15,955 nt of DNA from JADGHQ01 sp045805385. Lineage in GTDB: Bacteria; Actinomycetota; Thermoleophilia; Solirubrobacterales; Thermoleophilaceae. The stretch is taken from contig JBJMLG010000119.1 of the NCBI GenBank assembly GCA_045805385.1, positions 1-15,955 of the forward strand, given 5' to 3'. The position numbers and the translations under genes are program-made. Shown here piece after piece: positions 6,773-13,855 of this stretch. The number at the start of each line of letters is the position of its first letter. The stretch's first letter is position 1. Below the pieces are notes generated by a model, which worked only from the letters and a program-made list of their open reading frames with translations, searched no databases and had not been told where the DNA came from.

Positions 6773-8020
6773 ATGCCGTTTACCGGCCGCTGCGTGCTGC
6801 CCGCACGCGCGCGCACACGCCTGTCCTTCCTCGTGCTCGCGCTCGCGCTGCTCACCGCTGCGCTCGCGCCGGCCGCACGCGCCGACGACCGCCCGTTCTC
6901 GCCCACCGGGGTGTGGAACACGCCGCTGTCGAGTGCAGCCGTGCTCGACGCAAACAGCGCCGGCCTGTCGGCCGAACTGCTCCGCCAGCGCACCACCTAC
7001 GGCCTCTGGATCAACACGCGCAGCTACTCGGCGCCCGTGTACCAGGTGCCTGCCGGCGCGCCGACGCAGAGCGTGTACCTCGACACACCGAGCGCGATGT
7101 ACACGAACGCGACCGACGCGGCAAACCTGCGCTCCCAGCTCTCGGCCGTCCCTATCCCCGCGAATGCAGTGCACGCCGCCGGCAGCGACCGCCACATGGT
7201 GATCTGGCAGAAGTCCACCGACACGATGTGGGAGCTGTGGCTGGCCTACAAGGTGCCCGACGAGGTGACGCCGTGGGGCACCAACAACATTCCCGGCTGG
7301 CACGCCGCCTGGGGCGCGCGCATCGACCACGTGTCGCAGAACCCGGGCATCAACTCGAAGCCGTTCGGCGCGACGGCCTCGGGCCTCCCGCTGATGGGCG
7401 GCATGATCACGCTCGCCGACCTCCAGAAGGGCTCGATCGACCATGCGCTGTCGATGGCGCTTCCCAACACGGCGGCGGGCACCTACGCCTGGCCGGCGAA
7501 CCGCACGGACGGCGCCTGGACCGGCGTGAATGCGATCCCGGAGGGCACGCGCTTCCGGCTGAACCCGGCGCTCGATCTCTCAAAGGTCACGCTCTCGCCG
7601 ATGGCCCGCATGATCGCCAAGGCGATGCAGACGTACGGCGTCATCGTGCGCGACCGCTCGAGCTCGGTTGTTCTCTACGGGGAGGATCCGACGCCGACCA
7701 TGCTGCTCGGCAACCCCAATCCGTACGTCGCGGCGTACGGCGGGCTGAGCTCCGACGCGATCCTCGCGCAGATCCCGTGGGCCTCGCTGCAGGCAGTATC
7801 GGCGGTGCAGCCCGCGCCCGCGGCGAGCACGACGACAACCACCACGAGCACGACCACGACGTCGACCGGCGGCACCACCACCACGACGACCGCGCCCCGC
7901 AAGCTGCGGCGGACCTCCACGACGGCTCGCACCGCGAGCCGTCGTAAGGCCTGCCGCTCACGCAAGGCGAAGGCGCACCGCCGTTCCCGCTGCACGCACC
8001 GGGTCCGCCGGCACCGTTAA
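6773..8020 (+). CDS. Secreted protein of unknown function with Thr-rich linker and basic tail
   Basis: The 415-residue protein starts with a signal peptide (basic residues, then LSFLVLALALLTAALAPAARA, probable cut near residue 37). The main domain covers about 40-345 and includes VWNTPLSS, GSDRHMVIWQKSTDTMWELW and GLPLMGG...GSIDHALSMALP. These match, from memory, a widespread but uncharacterised family of bacterial secreted proteins; I know of no proven function. A Thr/Ser/Gly linker at 353-373 leads to a tail (376-415) that is extremely rich in Arg and Lys, with two cysteines (394, 407) and no hydrophobic anchor, so it may bind anionic wall polymers. The frame is open back to 6626, but the ATG at 6773 has the ribosome binding site and the signal peptide. 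The gene ends directly against the convergent protease gene. Confidence 0.82.
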   Translation: MPFTGRCVLPARARTRLSFLVLALALLTAALAPAARADDRPFSPTGVWNTPLSSAAVLDANSAGLSAELLRQRTTYGLWINTRSYSAPVYQVPAGAPTQSVYLDTPSAMYTNATDAANLRSQLSAVPIPANAVHAAGSDRHMVIWQKSTDTMWELWLAYKVPDEVTPWGTNNIPGWHAAWGARIDHVSQNPGINSKPFGATASGLPLMGGMITLADLQKGSIDHALSMALPNTAAGTYAWPANRTDGAWTGVNAIPEGTRFRLNPALDLSKVTLSPMARMIAKAMQTYGVIVRDRSSSVVLYGEDPTPTMLLGNPNPYVAAYGGLSSDAILAQIPWASLQAVSAVQPAPAASTTTTTTSTTTTSTGGTTTTTTAPRKLRRTSTTARTASRRKACRSRKAKAHRRSRCTHRVRRHR

Positions 8021-9163
8021 CTACGGAAGCGGAACCGGCGTGGGTGCCGGATAGGGCACCAGCTGACCGTCGGCGAGCGTCGCGCCGACGAGCGTCGCCC
8101 GCGTTCCGGCCATCAAGCCCACCCCGGTCTTCAGCGACGGGTCCACGTAGATGTGCGTGTTGATCCCTGCCGCCTCGCGCTCGTCGCCCACGTTGTCGCC
8201 GCCCAGCGTGTTCGAGCCCGACCCCGAATCGCCCGGAGTGATGGCACCGAAGAACGTGAAGTAGTCCGGCCTCCACGTGATCGACGTGCCCGACCGAGGC
8301 GTGCCACCAGCGCCCACTCCCGCGCCATGCCCGTAGTGCAGGATCTGCTGGACCAGCGTGGGATTCGGGTTCACGCCGACGGCCGGCTGCTTCCCGAGCA
8401 GGTTCACGCTCACGATCTCGCCCGTGGAGGTGAACATGCCGCGCGGGCCGCCCCAGAACGCCATCGTCGGCGTGACGAGGCTCTGATACTGCGGCAGTAC
8501 GGAGATGAGGGCCCAGTCCTTGCCGATGCCCGCATCGCCCGTGCTCCTCGAGAACTTGCCGAAGTCGAGCAGCACGGGGACGGGCACTCCGTTCACCGTG
8601 CGGTTGCCCACCGCGCCGATCACGGTCGCGGTGTCCCCGACCTTCCCGCAGTGACCCGCCGTGCTCACCTGGTACGCGCCGGGCGAGCCGTACACGTGCG
8701 CCATCGAGCACCAGCCAACGCTGTTCCCGTTGATCAGCAGCAGCCACGCCCCCGGCCGGATGCCGAAGAAGCCGGTTCCGGCGAAGGTCACGAGGCCCGG
8801 CTGAGCGGCGGCAGGCGGCTGGGAGCCGCCGCCCTGCTTTGATCGCTTCCCGGCGCCAAGCTTCACCATCTTCCCGTTCGGATAGACGGCGGTCGGCGTG
8901 CGGTAGCGGTGCGAGGTGAGGATGCGCTTGGAAGGAAGGCCCATCAGCCTGAGGTCCCGGTTCGTGAGCTCCTGACGCATCGGCGCCCACGACCCCTGCG
9001 GATAGCGCGCCAGCAGCCCGTCGACCCAATCGCTCCGCAGCGCATCGAGCCTGCTGTCCGGTAGCCGGAACTCGGAGATCCTGACCGTGCGCGCCTGCGC
9101 GGCGCCGCACAGGCCGAGCGCGAGCGCGGCCGACACAGCCAGCGCGAGCCGGTGAACCTTCAT
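8021..9163 (-). CDS. Secreted trypsin-like serine protease (chymotrypsin fold)
   Basis: The protein has 380 residues from the ATG at 9163. A signal peptide is clear (MKVHRLALAVSAALALG to AAQA, about residues 1-24). A pre-domain of about 100 residues with a Gly/Pro/Gln-rich segment at 104-122 may be a propeptide. The catalytic triad can be placed at His171 (STAGHCG), Asp216 (GKDWALI) and Ser313 (GDSGSGS). Cys152 and Cys172 would form the disulfide that braces the active-site histidine in chymotrypsin-type enzymes. It should act outside the cell; its substrate is unknown. The frame is open to 9208, but the start at 9163 gives the proper signal peptide and has a GGGGG sequence about 8 bases upstream. 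Its stop is back to back with that of the convergent secreted protein gene. Confidence 0.87.
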   Translation of the reverse strand: MKVHRLALAVSAALALGLCGAAQARTVRISEFRLPDSRLDALRSDWVDGLLARYPQGSWAPMRQELTNRDLRLMGLPSKRILTSHRYRTPTAVYPNGKMVKLGAGKRSKQGGGSQPPAAAQPGLVTFAGTGFFGIRPGAWLLLINGNSVGWCSMAHVYGSPGAYQVSTAGHCGKVGDTATVIGAVGNRTVNGVPVPVLLDFGKFSRSTGDAGIGKDWALISVLPQYQSLVTPTMAFWGGPRGMFTSTGEIVSVNLLGKQPAVGVNPNPTLVQQILHYGHGAGVGAGGTPRSGTSITWRPDYFTFFGAITPGDSGSGSNTLGGDNVGDEREAAGINTHIYVDPSLKTGVGLMAGTRATLVGATLADGQLVPYPAPTPVPLP

Positions 9164-9196
9164 CAGTGGCACCCCCTGCCAGTTGAACGCGGAACC

Positions 9197-9202
9197 GGTA
9201 TA
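9197..9202 (-). promoter_or_regulatory. Possible -10 element of the protease gene (TATACC)
   Basis: On the minus strand, TATACC lies 33 bases before the protease ATG, which would give a leader of about 27 bases that includes the GGGGG ribosome binding site. No matching -35 is visible. Confidence 0.3.
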
Positions 9203-9242
9203 GCGCACGAGCCCGGTCGCTCGCGCCGGTCGCGCCGGTCCG

Positions 9243-9248
9243 TAAGCT
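9243..9248 (+). promoter_or_regulatory. Predicted -10 element of the TfoX-like gene (TAAGCT)
   Basis: TAAGCT fits TANNNT and is followed by exactly 7 bases before the GTG at 9256, the geometry of leaderless actinobacterial promoters. There is no Shine-Dalgarno sequence. Confidence 0.4.
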
Positions 9249-9255
9249 GGTCGGC

Positions 9256-9570
9256 GTGAGCGAGCATGCCTACCGCGAGGTGGTCGACGCGCTGCGCGCC
9301 GACCCCGACGTGGAGGAGACGAAGATGATGGGCATGCCGTCGCTGAAGACGCGCGGCAAGCTCTTCGCCGGGCTCCACAACGACGGGCTCGCTGTCAAGG
9401 TTGGCCGCGCGCGGGCCGGCGAGCTGATCGAGAACGGAGAGGCGCAGCCCTTCGACCCCTCCGGGCGCGGCCGCCCGATGAAGGACTGGGCGCACATCCC
9501 GCAGCCCGGCGACAACTGGCTGGCGCTGGCCGACGAGGCGAAGACAAACGCCGTCCTAGAGTCCGGCTAG
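9256..9570 (+). CDS. Small TfoX N-terminal domain / YjbR-like protein
   Basis: The 104-residue protein consists of one domain resembling the TfoX N-terminal / YjbR superfamily: an early helix, then MMGMPSLKTRGKLFAGL, DGLAVKVGRARAGELIE, and the motif PFDPSGRGRPMKDWAHIP, where the family usually has a GRPMK-W core. Members are small cytoplasmic proteins; TfoX/Sxy is linked to competence control, but these stand-alone domains have no settled role, so no function is assigned. It begins with GTG 7 bases after a -10-like TAAGCT, divergent from the protease gene. Its last 15 bases overlap the convergent amine oxidase gene. Confidence 0.78.
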   Translation: MSEHAYREVVDALRADPDVEETKMMGMPSLKTRGKLFAGLHNDGLAVKVGRARAGELIENGEAQPFDPSGRGRPMKDWAHIPQPGDNWLALADEAKTNAVLESG

Positions 9571-11052
9571 CGCCTCCGCCGCCGCCCGCTCTCCCGAGCG
9601 CACGGCGCCGTCCATATAGCCGTTCCAGTACGTCGCCGTCTCGGTCCCGGCCCAGTGGATGCGGCCGACCGGCGCGCGCAGCGCCGTGCCGAAGTCGCTG
9701 TATGTGCCCGGCCCGGCCAGCGCCACGGGGCAGCCGCGGTTCCACTCCTCCGTGCTCCAGTTGAAGCTCACCGTGTCCTTGGCCGCCCGCGCCTCCTCGC
9801 CGAACAGCGTGGCGAGGTTGTTCAGGCACTCGTTCTTCAGGTCCGCGGCGGAGCGCTGCTCCCACGTGCGCGCCTCGTGGCCGCCGATGAAGCCCATGAG
9901 GATCCCCGGCGCGCCGTCCTCCGGCGTGATGTCGAACGTGACGCGGATCGCGCCCTGGCCGCTCACGGCCTGACCGGTGTAGCCCTTGTCGCGCCACCAC
10001 GGCTTGTCGTAGATCGCCTCGAACTTCATGAGCGTGCCCTGCGGCATCCGCTGCGTGAGCTGGTCGCGAAGCGGCGGCATGATGGGGTCGTAGACGATCC
10101 GCCCGGCGAGCGCCGGCGGTATCGCCACTATCGCTCGCTTGCCGGCGAAGGTGCCGGCGTCGGTCACGACGCTCACTCCGGTGGAGGTCTGCGAGATGCG
10201 CCGCACCGGCGCGCTCAACACCACGCTGTCGCCGAGAGCGGCCGCAACCTTGACCGGGATCTGGTAGGCCCCGCCCTGGAACCGCGACTCCTGCGCGCCG
10301 TCGGCGGTGTTGAAGTTGCGCTCGAACGTGCCGGGGTGCGTCTCGTCACCGGAGGCGGCGATGTAGAAGAGCGTGTAGAGCAGCGAGAGGTCGCGCGGCT
10401 CGGCGCCGAAGATCGCGTTGGTGGCGGCCTGGACGATCGACATGAAGTCGGGGTTGCCGCTCGAGTGCTCGCGGATCCAGGTGTCGAGCGTCTGCCGGTC
10501 GTACTCGTCCGCCTTCGACGACTCCCACGGCGCTTTCACCGGCACGTCGGCGGACAGCTGGTCGAGCAGCGTCACGACCGCCGCGGCGTCGGCCGCTACC
10601 AGCGGGTCGGGCGGCACAATGCCGAGCGGCGTATTCGATGGGTACTCCTCCCGGCGGCCGTTCACGTACGAGACGTTGTTGCCGGTGTTGTAGGTCTTGT
10701 AGGCGCCCACGCTCACGTCGGTCGCGAGCTTCTCGATGTGGGTCTGCGTCGGGCCGAAGAACATGGCGCCGAGCTCGCTGTAGTCGCCATTGCCGAGGTC
10801 GTGGTTGAGCACGCGGCCGCCGACACGGTCACGGGCCTCCAGAACGAGGACCGACTTGCCCTGCGCCGCCACGTTGCGTGCCGCGGCCAGGCCCGCCAGC
10901 CCCGCGCCGACGACGATCACGTCCGCGCTGCGCGCCGCCTTCTGCGTCCCCTTGGTGGCCGCGCGCGCCACCTGCGACGGCACCGCCGCCGCGAGCGCCG
11001 TGGCCGTGGCACCGCCGACCAGGCGGCGCCGGGTGATCCCGGAGCCCTCCAT
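9556..11052 (-). CDS. Tat-exported flavin monoamine oxidase
   Basis: The 498-residue protein begins with a twin-arginine signal (TRRRLVGG, then an Ala-rich hydrophobic stretch to about residue 31), so it is folded with FAD before export. The FAD-binding site is at 43-82 (VIVVGAGLAGLAAARNV, EARDRVGGRV). Lys343 (LMKFEAIYDKPWWR) matches the conserved MAO lysine near the flavin. The C-terminal block GRIHWAGTETATYWNGYMDGA is typical of amine oxidases. Cys441 (NRGCPV) aligns with the cysteine that binds FAD covalently in human MAO. Of the MAO aromatic cage, Tyr479 is kept, but the second tyrosine is Pro442. Amines are oxidised to aldehydes with release of ammonia and H2O2; the substrate is unknown. 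A strong AGGAGG lies 9 bases before the ATG. It follows the kinase gene by 57 bases on the same strand. Confidence 0.93.
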   Translation of the reverse strand: MEGSGITRRRLVGGATATALAAAVPSQVARAATKGTQKAARSADVIVVGAGLAGLAAARNVAAQGKSVLVLEARDRVGGRVLNHDLGNGDYSELGAMFFGPTQTHIEKLATDVSVGAYKTYNTGNNVSYVNGRREEYPSNTPLGIVPPDPLVAADAAAVVTLLDQLSADVPVKAPWESSKADEYDRQTLDTWIREHSSGNPDFMSIVQAATNAIFGAEPRDLSLLYTLFYIAASGDETHPGTFERNFNTADGAQESRFQGGAYQIPVKVAAALGDSVVLSAPVRRISQTSTGVSVVTDAGTFAGKRAIVAIPPALAGRIVYDPIMPPLRDQLTQRMPQGTLMKFEAIYDKPWWRDKGYTGQAVSGQGAIRVTFDITPEDGAPGILMGFIGGHEARTWEQRSAADLKNECLNNLATLFGEEARAAKDTVSFNWSTEEWNRGCPVALAGPGTYSDFGTALRAPVGRIHWAGTETATYWNGYMDGAVRSGERAAAEALAGL

Positions 11053-11061
11053 GAATAACCG

Positions 11062-11067
11062 CCTCCT
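11062..11067 (-). promoter_or_regulatory. Strong ribosome binding site AGGAGG of the amine oxidase gene
   Basis: AGGAGG on the minus strand lies 9 bases before the ATG at 11052 and supports that start, which also gives an intact Tat signal. Confidence 0.75.
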
Positions 11068-11109
11068 GTACCCGCTGCCCTTGCCGGCGTGAATCTTGCC
11101 GGGCGAGCC

Positions 11110-12048
11110 CTATCCCTGCGCCGGTTCCCTCACGGGCGTGGCCGCGGCGAACGCCTGAACGGCGTCGAGATCGAATGCGCCGTAGTCGCTGCCCGTGCCC
11201 CGTGCCACGAGCGCCGCCGCCGCCGAGCCGAGGCGCGCGGCCTCGGGCGGCTCGTCGCCGAGGGACAGCCCACGGAGGAAGCCCGCGACGAACGCGTCGC
11301 CGCAGCCGGAGGTGTCGACCACGTCGATCTCGAAGGCGGGTACGCGAGTCTGTCCCTCCGCAGTCACGATGAGCACGCCTTCGGCGCCGCAGGTCACGAT
11401 CACCCCGCCTGCCCCGCGCTCGAGCAACTCGGAAGCGGCGGACTCCATGTCCGTCGCGCCCGTCAGTCGCTTGGCCTGCTCGTCGTTTGGCGTGATCCAG
11501 TCCACGTGCGTCAGCGCCGGGGCGATCATGTCGAGCAGCTCCGGCCAGCCGTCCGCGAGCACGTCGACCGACGTAGTCGCCCCTCCTTCCTTGGCCGCCG
11601 CGAGCACGAGCTGTGCGGTCTCGCCGAGCAGCTCGGGACCGCCCACGTGCAGGAAGTCCGCTTCGGCGATGAGCTCGAGCGGGGCGTCCTGAGGTGTGTA
11701 GCTCATGTTCGCGCCGATTACGTGCAGAGCCGGGCGCTCGCCGGTGGGCCGGATCGGGATGACGCTCGACGAAGTCTGCAGCTCGTCGCGGCGCGCCAAG
11801 CGCTCGGTGCGCACGCCGTGCCGCTCGAGCATCTCGATCAGCACGTCGCCGAGCTTGTCGCGGCCCACGGCTCCCGCGGCGTGCACCTCGGCGCCGAGCT
11901 TGGCGAGGGTTACGGCCGTTCCTCCCGCGGCGCCCGCGGGCGCCAGGCGGATCTCCTCCACGAGCGCCGCGTCCTGGCCGGGCGGTATCTCGGTCACCGG
12001 GCGCACGAGCACGTCGAGGATGTACGCGCCGAGTGCGACTGCCTTCAC
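11110..12048 (-). CDS. PfkB-family carbohydrate kinase
   Basis: The 312-residue kinase of the ribokinase/PfkB fold has the N-terminal ALGAYILDVLV strand, the sugar-binding AGAAGGTAVTLAKLGAEV segment, the TPNDEQAKRLTG motif, and the C-terminal signature DTSGCGDAFVAGFL (245-258). There Asp251 is the catalytic base and GCGD replaces the commoner GAGD anion hole. It would phosphorylate a sugar or nucleoside with ATP; the exact substrate cannot be read. The frame is open to 12180, but the GTG at 12048 is preceded by AAGGAGGT at 9 bases and overlaps the aldolase stop in a GTGA junction, so the two proteins are translationally coupled. Kinase plus aldolase suggests that a phosphorylated ketose is made and then cleaved, or the reverse order of an aldol route. 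Confidence 0.92.
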   Translation of the reverse strand: MKAVALGAYILDVLVRPVTEIPPGQDAALVEEIRLAPAGAAGGTAVTLAKLGAEVHAAGAVGRDKLGDVLIEMLERHGVRTERLARRDELQTSSSVIPIRPTGERPALHVIGANMSYTPQDAPLELIAEADFLHVGGPELLGETAQLVLAAAKEGGATTSVDVLADGWPELLDMIAPALTHVDWITPNDEQAKRLTGATDMESAASELLERGAGGVIVTCGAEGVLIVTAEGQTRVPAFEIDVVDTSGCGDAFVAGFLRGLSLGDEPPEAARLGSAAAALVARGTGSDYGAFDLDAVQAFAAATPVREPAQG

Positions 12049-12719
12049 TGGTCCCCCACCTCCTTGGTCGCGCCGTAGCCCCGGCGGGCGACCGTGTCGA
12101 AGAAGTCTTGGACGTCGTGGTCGTCGAGCGAGCGCGGATCGCCGATCTGGCGCGCGCGCCAGAACAGCGTCGCCGCCCACTCGAGCAGAAGCGTCAGCTC
12201 GACGGCGGCTGCCGGGTCCGGGCCGATGGTGACCGCGCCGTGGTTCTGCATGAGCGCAGCCGCGCGCCCCTCGAGCGCAGCGGCCACCGAGTCGGCCAGC
12301 TCCTGCGTGCCGAAGGTGGCGTAAGGCGCCACCCGCACGGCGCCGCCGAGCGCGAGCATCTCGTAGTGCACCAGCGGCAGCTCGTCGACCACGCAGCCCA
12401 CCGCCGTCGCCACCGGCGCGTGCGTGTGCACCACCGCGCCGGCCTGCGTGGACTCGTACAGCCCCAGGTGAAGCGCCGTCTCGGAGGTCGGCTCGAAGCG
12501 TCCGTCCACCACCGCGCCCGACATGTCCACGACGGTCACGTCATCGGCGTCCAGCGACCCGAGCTGGGCACCGGTCGGCGTCACCGCCACGAGGTCGCCG
12601 GAGCGCGCGCTCACGTTCCCCGAAGTTCGCTCGACAAGCCCCGCCTCGGCCAGGCGCCGCGCCGCGGCGGCCACCGCCGCGCGCTGTTCGCCCATGTCTG
12701 TCGCGCCGCTCGTGCCCAT
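12045..12719 (-). CDS. Class II aldolase, L-fuculose-phosphate aldolase-like
   Basis: The 224-residue protein closely follows the E. coli FucA pattern: phosphate-binding TSGNVSAR (32-39), acid/base Glu80 (PTSETALH), zinc ligands His98 and His100 (VVHTHAPV) and His160 (MQNHGAV), and the shared HYEMLALGG and APYATFGTQEL segments. FucA splits L-fuculose-1-phosphate into DHAP and L-lactaldehyde; related enzymes act on ribulose-, rhamnulose- or 5-deoxyribulose-phosphates, so the substrate is open. I chose the ATG at 12719: the longer start at 12749 would overlap the -10 of the divergent reductase gene, and a TAAGAT element lies 11 bases before 12719. An ATG at 12695 is also possible. It is the first gene of an operon with the PfkB kinase. 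Confidence 0.92.
   Translation of the reverse strand: MGTSGATDMGEQRAAVAAAARRLAEAGLVERTSGNVSARSGDLVAVTPTGAQLGSLDADDVTVVDMSGAVVDGRFEPTSETALHLGLYESTQAGAVVHTHAPVATAVGCVVDELPLVHYEMLALGGAVRVAPYATFGTQELADSVAAALEGRAAALMQNHGAVTIGPDPAAAVELTLLLEWAATLFWRARQIGDPRSLDDHDVQDFFDTVARRGYGATKEVGDQ
12058..12065 (-). promoter_or_regulatory. Ribosome binding site AAGGAGGT fixing the kinase start
   Basis: This is the strongest Shine-Dalgarno sequence in the window. It lies inside the end of the aldolase gene, 9 bases before the kinase GTG at 12048, and decides that start. Confidence 0.85.
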
Positions 12720-12730
12720 CGCAGCCGGCG

Positions 12731-12736
12731 ATCTTA
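12731..12736 (-). promoter_or_regulatory. Predicted -10 element of the aldolase-kinase operon (TAAGAT)
   Basis: On the minus strand, TAAGAT fits TANNNT and lies 11 bases before the ATG at 12719, implying a leader of about 4 bases. It faces away from the reductase -10 at 12747-12752. Confidence 0.4.
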
Positions 12737-12746
12737 CGTACGCGTG

Positions 12747-12752
12747 CATACT
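12747..12752 (+). promoter_or_regulatory. Predicted -10 element of the aldo/keto reductase gene (CATACT)
   Basis: CATACT matches TATAAT at four of six positions and lies 8 bases before the ATG at 12761, so translation probably begins at or near the mRNA 5' end. No Shine-Dalgarno sequence is seen. Confidence 0.4.
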
Positions 12753-12760
12753 TCGGCGTC

Positions 12761-13786
12761 ATGACATACCTCGCGAGGGAAGACCGCTACGACCGGATGC
12801 AGTACCGGCGCTGCGGCCGCAGCGGGATCGATCTGCCGGCAGTGTCGCTCGGCCTGTGGAACAACTTCGGCGACGACCGCCCGATCGAGACGCAGCGCGC
12901 GATCCTCCGACGAGCGTTCGACCTCGGGGTCACGCACTTCGACCTCGCCAACAACTACGGCCCGCCGAACGGTGCCGCCGAGACGAACTTCGGCCGCGTC
13001 ATGCGGGAGGACCTGCGCCCCTACCGGGACGAGCTGATCATCTCGACGAAGGCGGGCTACGACATGTGGCCCGGGCGCTACGGCGAATGGGGATCGCGCA
13101 AGTACCTGCTCGCGAGCCTCGACCAGAGCCTGCAGCGGATGGGACTCGACTACGTGGACATCTTCTACTCGCACCGCCACGACCCGGACACGCCGCTCGA
13201 GGAGACGATGAGCGCGCTCGAGACCGCGGTAAAACAGGGCAAGGCGCTGTACGCCGGTATCTCGTCCTACTCCGGTGAGCGCACCAAGGAGGCGGTCGAG
13301 ATCCTGCGCGAACGGGGCATCCGGCTGCTGATCCACCAGCCCTCCTACTCGCTGCTCAACCGCTGGATCGAGGAGGACCTGCTCGACGTGCTCGGCGAGG
13401 AGGGCATCGGCTGCATCGTGTTCTCGCCGCTCGGCCAGGGCATGCTCACGAGCAAGTACCTGGACGGCGTGCCGCAGGACTCGCGCATGGCCGAGGGCCG
13501 CTTCCTGACGACCGACATGCTCACCGAGGAGACGCTCCAGCGAATCCGCGCGCTGAACGAGATCGCGCAGCGGCGAGGGCAGTCGCTCGCGCAGATGGCC
13601 ATCGCCTGGACGCTGCGGGACCCGCGCGTCACGTCCGCGCTCATCGGGGCGAGCAGCGTCAATCAGCTCGAGGAGAACATCGCCGCGCTCGACAACCTCG
13701 ACTTCAGCGACGACGAGCTGGAGGAGATCGATCGCTACGCCGTCGACTCGGGCATCAACATCTGGGCGGCATCGAGCCGCGAGTGA
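12761..13786 (+). CDS. gpr: Aldo/keto reductase, L-glyceraldehyde-3-phosphate reductase type (YghZ/Gpr-like)
   Basis: The 341-residue TIM-barrel NADPH-dependent reductase resembles E. coli YghZ/Gpr along its whole length, including YLAREDRYDRMQYRRCGRSG, FDLANNYGPP, STKAGYDMWPGRYG, GISSYSGERT, LLIHQPSYSLLNRW and LIGASS. The aldo/keto reductase tetrad is Asp61, Tyr66, Lys97 and His138. E. coli Gpr reduces L-glyceraldehyde-3-phosphate and detoxifies methylglyoxal; other members act on varied aldehydes. The gene is divergent from the aldolase-kinase operon across only 41 bases. The reductase could therefore remove the aldehyde released by the aldolase (for instance lactaldehyde), which is inference. 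The start at 12761 matches the E. coli N-terminus and lies 8 bases after a -10-like element. Confidence 0.93.
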   Translation: MTYLAREDRYDRMQYRRCGRSGIDLPAVSLGLWNNFGDDRPIETQRAILRRAFDLGVTHFDLANNYGPPNGAAETNFGRVMREDLRPYRDELIISTKAGYDMWPGRYGEWGSRKYLLASLDQSLQRMGLDYVDIFYSHRHDPDTPLEETMSALETAVKQGKALYAGISSYSGERTKEAVEILRERGIRLLIHQPSYSLLNRWIEEDLLDVLGEEGIGCIVFSPLGQGMLTSKYLDGVPQDSRMAEGRFLTTDMLTEETLQRIRALNEIAQRRGQSLAQMAIAWTLRDPRVTSALIGASSVNQLEENIAALDNLDFSDDELEEIDRYAVDSGINIWAASSRE

Positions 13787-13811
13787 CGGGACGACACAGG
13801 GCCTGCCACGC

Positions 13812-13827
13812 GTCCTCCTATGAGGAC
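13812..13827. terminator. Short hairpin between the reductase gene and the next gene
   Basis: GTCCTC and GAGGAC form a perfect 6-base stem around a CTAT loop, 25 bases after the reductase stop and 28 bases before the next start. No T-run follows, so termination is only a possibility. Confidence 0.3.
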
Positions 13828-13843
13828 CCGCCAACGAACGCGC

Positions 13844-13849
13844 AAGGAG
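13844..13849 (+). promoter_or_regulatory. Ribosome binding site AAGGAG deciding the start at 13856
   Basis: AAGGAG lies 6 bases before the ATG at 13856. It favours that start over the in-frame ATG at 13820, which falls inside the hairpin and has no ribosome binding site. Confidence 0.75.
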
Positions 13850-13855
13850 CAGGCG

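Noticed and set aside
6499..7947. 482-codon frame starting with GTG in the non-coding region and overlapping the secreted protein gene
   Set aside because: It starts in hairpin-rich sequence without a ribosome binding site and has the composition of a shadow frame. The other frame has a signal peptide, ribosome binding site and known family motifs.
7641..9110. 489-codon minus-strand frame overlapping the protease gene
   Set aside because: It is a shadow of the protease frame, which has the full catalytic triad and signal peptide.
9222..9239. Tandem CGCGCCGGT repeat between the protease and TfoX-like genes
   Set aside because: Only two 9-base copies of simple GC-rich sequence occur; it does not line up with a promoter element and is probably chance or slippage.
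9655..11058. 467-codon plus-strand frame opposite the amine oxidase
   Set aside because: It is Val/Arg/His/Asp-rich without domains. The opposite strand encodes an unmistakable flavin amine oxidase.
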